In this document: one piece after another, positions 59,159-64,000 of the stretch
Position numbering within the stretch: the stretch's first letter is position 1
How the letters are laid out: the number at the start of each line of letters is the position of its first letter
Source: Actinoplanes solisilvae
Lineage (GTDB): Bacteria; Actinomycetota; Actinomycetes; Mycobacteriales; Micromonosporaceae
Assembly (NCBI RefSeq): GCF_003999975.1
Contig: NZ_RJAC01000027.1
Span: 1-64,000, forward strand
Direction: 5' to 3'
DNA: 64,000 nt
Position numbers and translations under genes: made by a program
The notes under the pieces: model-generated
The model's database searches: none
Told to the model about the DNA's origin: nothing
Seen by the model: the letters and a program-made list of their open reading frames with translations, nothing else

Positions 59159-60262
59159 ATGGCGAAGCGAGGACGTACCGGATCATTGATCGCGCTGGCC
59201 CTCGGGGCGGTGGCGGTCTGGGCCGCGCGGGACATCCCGCGCCAGATGGGCGCCCGGGCCAAGGGCGAGCGGCTCGAGCGCATGCTGGCGTCGCCCCAGT
59301 TCGCAGACGGCAAGTTCCACAACAGCGTCCCGGCCACCATGCTCGCGGCCTCGTCGATGCCGAAGATCTTCGCCGAGACGCTGCGCGACCGCGAGCGCCG
59401 CCACCCGCGTCTGCCGATCCCGGTGATCACTCCCGACCCGGGCGCACCGGCCGACGGGCTGCACGTCACGTGGTACGGGCACTCCTCCGCGATGATCGAG
59501 ATCGAGGGCCGGCGGGTGCTGCTCGACCCGGTCTGGAGCGAGCGCTGCTCACCGTCGCGGCTGTCCGGCCCGCGCCGCCTGCACGAGCCGCCGGTCGCCC
59601 TGCGCGACCTGCCCCCGCTCGACGCCGTGCTGATCTCCCACGACCACTACGACCACCTCGACATGGAGACCATCCAGAACCTGGTCGACCTGCAGGCCGC
59701 GCCGTTCCTGGTGCCGCTGGGCGTGGGCGCCCACCTCGAACGCTGGGGCGTCCCGGCGACCCGCATCGTCGAGATGGACTGGAACGACACCCACCGCATC
59801 GGCGGCCTCGAGTTCATCTCCACCGCCGCGCGGCACTTCAGCGGGCGCGGGTTCGGCCGCGACGGCACGCTCTGGACCAGTTGGGTGATCAACGGGCCGG
59901 GCCGCAAGGTCTTCTACTCCGGCGACACCGGCTACTTCCCGGGCTTCGCCGAGGTGGGCCAGGAACACGGACCGTTCGACGTGACGCTGGTGCAGATCGG
60001 CGCCTACAACGAGGCCTGGCCCGACATCCACATGTTCCCCGAGGACGGCGTCGCCACCCACGTCGACGTGCGCGGCGGCCTGATGATCCCGGTCCACTGG
60101 GCGACGTTCAACCTGGCCCTGCACGACTGGTCCGAGCCGGCCGACCGCACGTGGCGCGAGGCCAAGGCCCGAGACGTACGCCTGGCCGTCCCGCGCCCGG
60201 GCGAGCGCGTCGACGTCGACAACCCGCCCGCGGTGGACGGCTGGTGGCAGCAGATCGCGTAG
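59159..60262 (+). CDS. metallo-beta-lactamase-fold hydrolase, NAPE-PLD/UlaG-like
   Basis: A 367-residue protein with an N-terminal membrane anchor or signal (about 8-24), then an MBL domain: WYGHSSAMIEIEGRRVLLDPVW, the zinc motif SHDHYDHLD, and SGDTGYFPGF. The final TFNLALHDWSEP and HWATF segments match NAPE-hydrolysing phospholipase D-like proteins. Substrate unknown. CAGACT (59147-59152) lies six bases before the ATG. The 3' end overlaps the next gene by 19 bp. Confidence 0.87.
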   Translation: MAKRGRTGSLIALALGAVAVWAARDIPRQMGARAKGERLERMLASPQFADGKFHNSVPATMLAASSMPKIFAETLRDRERRHPRLPIPVITPDPGAPADGLHVTWYGHSSAMIEIEGRRVLLDPVWSERCSPSRLSGPRRLHEPPVALRDLPPLDAVLISHDHYDHLDMETIQNLVDLQAAPFLVPLGVGAHLERWGVPATRIVEMDWNDTHRIGGLEFISTAARHFSGRGFGRDGTLWTSWVINGPGRKVFYSGDTGYFPGFAEVGQEHGPFDVTLVQIGAYNEAWPDIHMFPEDGVATHVDVRGGLMIPVHWATFNLALHDWSEPADRTWREAKARDVRLAVPRPGERVDVDNPPAVDGWWQQIA

Positions 60263-60816
60263 CGGCCGCGCTCCTGGTCCTCGGCAACGGCCTGACCCCG
60301 GGCCCCGCGCTCTCGGCGGGGAGCCTGGCCCGGGTGCGAGCCGCCGTCGACTACGCCCCGACCGGCCGGGTCGTCTTCACCGGTGGCTGGGAGCAGGTCC
60401 GGACCGGCGCGCCCGAACCGCCGCACGGCTGCCGTGAGGCCGACCTGATGCGCCGCGCGGCTCTCGACCTGGGGCTCGACGCCGATCTGCGGATCGAAAG
60501 CCGCTCGCGCAGCACGCTCGAGAACTTCCTGCACGTCGCGGCGGACGGGTTGCTCGACGGGCTCGTCTTCACCCCGTCGCGGCCGCTCGGGCTGGTCACG
60601 CATCGCTGGCATCTGCCGCGGGCCCGCTACCTCGCCGGCAAGGTTCTCGGCCTGAGAAGCGAGGCGCTGCTCGATGTGCCGGCGGGTGGTCCGGTCCGCC
60701 TCTCCGAGTACGCCGTGAGGGCCGCGTCCCGGCTGGCCTTCCTCGGCGCCCGTGATCCGGCGACGCTGCTGAGGCGGGAGCGTCGCGTGGTAACGATGTT
60801 GCGACGCGGGGTATAG
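60244..60816 (+). CDS. DUF218 (YdcF/SanA/ElyC-like) protein
   Basis: About 190 residues of the DUF218 fold: AALLVLGNGLTPGPALSAGS, VVFTGGWEQ, READLMRRAALDLGLDADLR and ESRSRSTLENFLH, then VTHRWHLPRARYLA. Related proteins act in envelope biogenesis or carrier-lipid metabolism. GTG 60244 lies inside the end of the MBL gene in another frame, so the two are probably coupled. Nothing like a signal peptide is present. Confidence 0.78.
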   Translation: MAADRVAAALLVLGNGLTPGPALSAGSLARVRAAVDYAPTGRVVFTGGWEQVRTGAPEPPHGCREADLMRRAALDLGLDADLRIESRSRSTLENFLHVAADGLLDGLVFTPSRPLGLVTHRWHLPRARYLAGKVLGLRSEALLDVPAGGPVRLSEYAVRAASRLAFLGARDPATLLRRERRVVTMLRRGV

Positions 60817-60824
60817 CAGGCGGC

Positions 60825-61484
60825 ATGGTGCTGCTTTTGCCGGTTTTCCAACCGGGTGACGGGTTGCCGCGGCTGGTCGCCGACGTGCGGAAGGCCGGCT
60901 TCGACGACGCGATCGTGGTGGTCGACGACGGCAGCGATCACCCGGTCGACGTGCCCGGCTGCACGGTGCTGCGGCATCCGGCCAATCGCGGCAAGGGTGC
61001 GGCGTTGAAGACCGGCTTCGCGTACGTCACCACGGCGCACCCGGGTCACGAGGTGGTCTGCGCCGACGCGGACGGGCAGCACAGCGTCGACGACATCCTG
61101 CGGGTCGCCACCCGGGTACGAGACTCGGGCGCGACCGTGCTCGGAGTTCGGCGGGTGCGGCGCATGCCGCCGCGCAGCCAGGTCGGCAACGCGATCACCC
61201 GCGTGCTCTTCCGGGCCGCGACCGGGCGCTGGGTCGGCGACACCCAGACCGGGCTGCGCGGTTACCCGTCCACCTTGCTGTCCTGGCTGGTCACGGTGCC
61301 CGGCGAGCGGTTCGAGTACGAGATGAACGTGCTGCTCGCGGCGGCCCGCGCCGGCCACGCGATCGAGCAGGTCGAGATCGCCACGACCTATTTGGACGGC
61401 AACGCGTCGTCGCACTTCGGCTCGGTGCGCGATGCCGTCCGGATCTATCGCGCGCTGCTGAGGTTCGTCGTGCTCGACCGTTGA
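60825..61484 (+). CDS. family 2 glycosyltransferase (soluble)
   Basis: A 219-residue GT2 enzyme without membrane helices: LLPVFQPGDGLPRLVADV, VVVDDGSDHPV, RGKGAALKTGF, CADADGQHSVDDI (DxD) and DTQTGLRGY are the family motifs, as in dolichyl/polyprenyl-phosphate sugar synthases. ATG 60825 follows TATAGC by seven bases. The last 40 bases overlap the convergent lipid kinase gene. Acceptor unknown. Confidence 0.87.
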   Translation: MVLLLPVFQPGDGLPRLVADVRKAGFDDAIVVVDDGSDHPVDVPGCTVLRHPANRGKGAALKTGFAYVTTAHPGHEVVCADADGQHSVDDILRVATRVRDSGATVLGVRRVRRMPPRSQVGNAITRVLFRAATGRWVGDTQTGLRGYPSTLLSWLVTVPGERFEYEMNVLLAAARAGHAIEQVEIATTYLDGNASSHFGSVRDAVRIYRALLRFVVLDR

Positions 61485-62371
61485 GCCGGCACGAGGATCT
61501 TCACGGCGCCCGGCGCGACCTTGGCCGTGAACGACTTCGTCCGCGTACGGGCTCCGCCGTCCAGTTCGTACTCCATCTTGGACTTGAGCTTGACCTCGAT
61601 GCGGCGGGCGCGCGTGGTGCGTACGAAGGGGGAACTGTCGCTTCTTCCGACGGCCATCGTGCCTAGCGCCCGCGCCCATTGCAGCGCGCCCTGGGCCGTG
61701 GCCACCCCGACGTCGAGCCAGCCGTCGTCGGGTTTCGCGTCGTCGAACGCCTTGATGCCGCCGGTGATGCGGCCGACGTTGCCGATCAGCACGCAGCTCG
61801 CCTCGTCCTCGAACCACTTGGTGCCGTCGATCGTGATCGTCGCGGTGGCCGCTTCGCCGTTCACGTGCCGAAGGCCGGCCCAGACGTACGCCAGCTTGCC
61901 GAGCCGGTCCTTCATGTTGCGGTCGGCGTCGTTGATCATCGCGCCGTCGAAGCCGATGCCGGCCATCACGCCGAAGTATTCGCCGGCGAGTTTGCCCAGG
62001 TCGACGCGGTGCGGTTCGCCGTGCAGCGCGACCTCGACCGACTCCTCCAGCGTGGTGGGGATGCCCAGGTTGGTGGCGAGCAGGTTGCCGGTCCCGGCCG
62101 GGATGATGCCCAGCGGCACCTGGCTCTTGGAGTGGGCCAGCACGTCGAGCGCGCGCTGCACCATGCCGTCGCCGCCCCAGACGATCAGCCGGTCGACCTT
62201 CGCGTCGATCGCCTTCCGCACTTCCTTCGGCGCCTTCTTGCTCTTCGGCACCTCGAACCAGAGCAGGTCGTCGATGCCCGCGTCGGTCAGGCGGCGGCGC
62301 AGTTCGTCCAGGCCGCCGCCCAGCGACTTCTTCTGATGCGCGACTACGGCGATTTTGCGGGGGGTTCGCAT
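61445..62371 (-). CDS. diacylglycerol kinase-family lipid kinase
   Basis: A 308-residue DAGK-catalytic-domain protein (YegS/DgkB type) that phosphorylates a lipid alcohol, probably diacylglycerol. KIAVVAHQKKS start, VWGGDGMVQRAL (GGDG nucleotide loop), IPAGTGNLLATNLGIP and GIGFDGAMI are conserved. The final third is the beta-sandwich lipid-binding part. ATG 62371 has a weak -10-like TAGTCC seven bases upstream. Confidence 0.9.
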   Translation of the reverse strand: MRTPRKIAVVAHQKKSLGGGLDELRRRLTDAGIDDLLWFEVPKSKKAPKEVRKAIDAKVDRLIVWGGDGMVQRALDVLAHSKSQVPLGIIPAGTGNLLATNLGIPTTLEESVEVALHGEPHRVDLGKLAGEYFGVMAGIGFDGAMINDADRNMKDRLGKLAYVWAGLRHVNGEAATATITIDGTKWFEDEASCVLIGNVGRITGGIKAFDDAKPDDGWLDVGVATAQGALQWARALGTMAVGRSDSSPFVRTTRARRIEVKLKSKMEYELDGGARTRTKSFTAKVAPGAVKILVPAQRSSTTNLSSAR

Positions 62372-62405
62372 GGACAGCGGACTACCCGAATCGATGGAAC
62401 GATAA

Positions 62406-62984
62406 TCAGCTGACCGTCTCGCGCATGCGCTGCTCGGCGGCCGCGCTGCGGATCACCATGAGGCGCAGCTCCAACTCGTCGGAGACCATCGCGGCCAGGT
62501 TCTCCAGGGCCTTGAGCTGGCGTTTGGTGGCCTCGCGGGGCCGGTTGTCGATCACGTTGACGGTGCCGAGGCGGTACCCGTCGTGGGTGCGGATCGGCGC
62601 GGCCGCATAGAAGCGCAGGCCCAGTTCGCCGCGGACGAGCGGGTGCTCCAGCGTGCGCGGGTCGACGGCGGCGTTGTTGATCACGTAGACGTCGTCCTGG
62701 GCGATGACCGACGCGCAGAGGCCCGGCTCCTTGCCGACCTCGCGTACCCCGCTGAGGCCCTGGCAGGCGGCGAGCCAGACCCGGTCCTGCTCGACCAGCG
62801 ACACCGTCGCGATCGGAGTGTCGAAGATGGCGCCGGCGACGAACGCGATCCGGTCGTACGCGTCCTCAACCGGCTGATCGACCAGCCGGTAGCGGCGGAC
62901 GGCCTCGAGCCGCGCCTGCTCCTCGGGGCCGACGTTGTCCAGATACTCGTACGCGTTCGACGACACGGGATTGCTGTTCGTCAT
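62406..62984 (-). CDS. GAF-domain protein
   Basis: A 192-residue protein that is essentially one GAF domain (about 38-180): YDRIAFVAGAIFDTPIATVSLVEQDRVWLAACQ, GLCASVIAQDDVYVINNAAVD and RLGTVNVIDNRPREAT are typical of GAF proteins fused elsewhere to diguanylate cyclases or kinases. No output domain. GAF domains bind small ligands or chromophores. ATG 62984 has GAGGGGG. It lies upstream of the lipid kinase gene on the strand. Confidence 0.87.
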   Translation of the reverse strand: MTNSNPVSSNAYEYLDNVGPEEQARLEAVRRYRLVDQPVEDAYDRIAFVAGAIFDTPIATVSLVEQDRVWLAACQGLSGVREVGKEPGLCASVIAQDDVYVINNAAVDPRTLEHPLVRGELGLRFYAAAPIRTHDGYRLGTVNVIDNRPREATKRQLKALENLAAMVSDELELRLMVIRSAAAEQRMRETVS

Positions 62985-63136
62985 TTCGAGTGATCCCCCT
63001 CACAGTGGCAACCGTGCATGCGAGCCTAGGAAGGGCATCGGTGTCCTGCAATGCTCTTGATGGGCGAATTCGGTTCACAGCGAAGCCTCAGGGGTGAAAA
63101 TCGCACAAGCAGTCAGTCGCTGGGTAAGAGAGCGAC

Positions 63137-64000
63137 GTGCGACAACCGACCGCGGCCGTGATCGGCCCACCCGAGCCCTGGGCTGTCCGCGAGCGCGGCG
63201 CCCCCGTCGAGGAGGACGGCGCTCTCCGCCAGGGAGAGTCGATCTTCGCGCTCGCCAACGGCCACATCGGACTGCGGGCCAACCTCGAGGAACCCCACCC
63301 CGGAGGCATGCCGGGCACGTTCCTCAACTCGCTCTTCGAGGAGCGCGACCTGCACTACCCCGAGGAGGCGTACGGCTTCCCGCAGCGCACGCAGACGATC
63401 GTGAACGGCCCCAACGGCAAGCGAATCGCGCTCTTCGTCGACGGCGAGCACTGATGGACGACAATATCTACACCAACCTGATGGCCCAGCGGAACCTGCG
63501 CGCTGCGCCCAATGGCTTCTCGAAGCTGGCCGACTGCCTCAACATTCCGTACGACGAGGGCCGCGGGGTTCACGAGCAGTCCGCCGGATTCACCCGGCTG
63601 CCCGAGTGGGACTTCGGCGATCAGGACTATCCGCTGATGCTGGGCCACCACTACCTCAACCTCTATCGCAAACAGGTCGTGAAGCAGGCCGACCTGGTGC
63701 TGGCCATGATGACCAACGGCGACGCGTTCACCCTCGACGAGAAACGCCGCAACTTCGCCTACTACGAGGCCCGTACGGTGCGCGACTCTTCACTGTCGGC
63801 GCCGATCCAGGCAGTGCTCGCGGCCGAGCTGGGACACCTGTCGCTGGCCCACGACTACCTGGCCGAGGCGGCGCTGCTCGACCTGCGGCGCGGCGGCGAG
63901 TCCGGCGGCGACGGCCTGCACATCGCGGCGTGCGCGGGCGCGTGGATCGCCCTGGTCATGGGCTTCGGCGGCCTGCGCGACCACGACGGTGAGCTGTCCT
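63137..64000 (+). pseudogene. GH65 family phosphorylase gene with internal deletion and frameshift (continues past the edge)
   Basis: Residues encoded from GTG 63137 (GESIFALANGHIGLRANLEE, then RTQTIVNGPNGKRIALFVDG) match the start of glycoside hydrolase family 65 sugar phosphorylases, but this frame stops at TGA 63452-63454 after 105 residues. From ATG 63454 another frame, open to the right edge, encodes the end of the catalytic domain (DDNIYTNLMAQRNL, RLPEWDF, YRKQVVKQADLVLAM, TVRDSSLSA, DGLHIAACAGAWIAL). Some 350-400 residues of a normal GH65 enzyme, including the catalytic Glu just before DDNxYTN, are missing between them. The halves are joined as TGATG, so both might still be translated, but not as an active phosphorylase. 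Confidence 0.8.

Noticed and set aside
63137..63454. A genuine small stand-alone GH65 N-terminal protein
   Set aside because: The C-terminal part of the same family follows at once in another frame, so a deletion with frameshift explains both pieces better than a separate 105-residue gene.

Overview
The window is GC-rich chromosomal DNA (about 70% GC by eye) from an actinobacterium. GTG starts, ATGA/GTGA gene overlaps and a set of Actinobacteria-specific families (DUF3039, DUF3093, DUF3099, DUF3159, DUF3710, DUF4193, DUF3000) support this. The gene order sigA - inositol phosphatase - DUF4193 - DUF3093 - dut - DUF3710 - OB-fold - DUF3159 - trkA pair - APC permease - RNA methyltransferase - dxs is the conserved actinobacterial sigA-dxs neighbourhood. 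I infer Micromonosporaceae, probably Actinoplanes or a close relative; no rRNA or tRNA is present to confirm it.

Layout. 0-10 kb: dtd with a small kinase, a Fic toxin-antitoxin module, a HhH-GPD glycosylase, DUF3099, pseudouridine catabolism (psuG-psuK), DUF3039, a TRIC-type channel, a helicase and a palindrome-controlled membrane protein/XRE pair followed by 37-bp tandem repeats. 10-26 kb: the housekeeping block listed above, with folD and dxs. 26-32 kb: three tandem membrane-anchored beta-propeller paralogues followed by a two-component system, the most unusual block here. 32-41 kb: a DUF2637 protein, a Pro-rich membrane protein, a fadBA beta-oxidation operon, a 49-residue zinc-ribbon protein, RNase D, a membrane-anchored serine protease and DUF3000. 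41-45 kb: hemE-hemY-hemQ, matching the coproporphyrin-dependent haem route. 45-50 kb: CBM48 protein, WrbA, thyA-folA, a GT2 glycosyltransferase, and a HipA-like kinase with DUF3037. 50-64 kb: stand-alone ATP-dependent DNA ligase and LigD-type polymerase (NHEJ parts without Ku), a lipoprotein peptidase, a K+ channel, msrB, an LPXTG surface protein, a dGTPase-like HD protein, an MBL hydrolase, DUF218, GT2, a lipid kinase, a GAF protein, and a GH65 phosphorylase apparently broken by an internal deletion at the right edge.

Two features recur across the window. More than twenty start codons have a -10-like hexamer (TANNNT or a close variant) 6-8 nt upstream and no Shine-Dalgarno sequence, pointing to widespread leaderless transcription. 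Convergent genes are separated by compact perfect hairpins, or overlap tail to tail by up to 50 bp. No phage, insertion sequence, CRISPR array or tRNA gene was seen.
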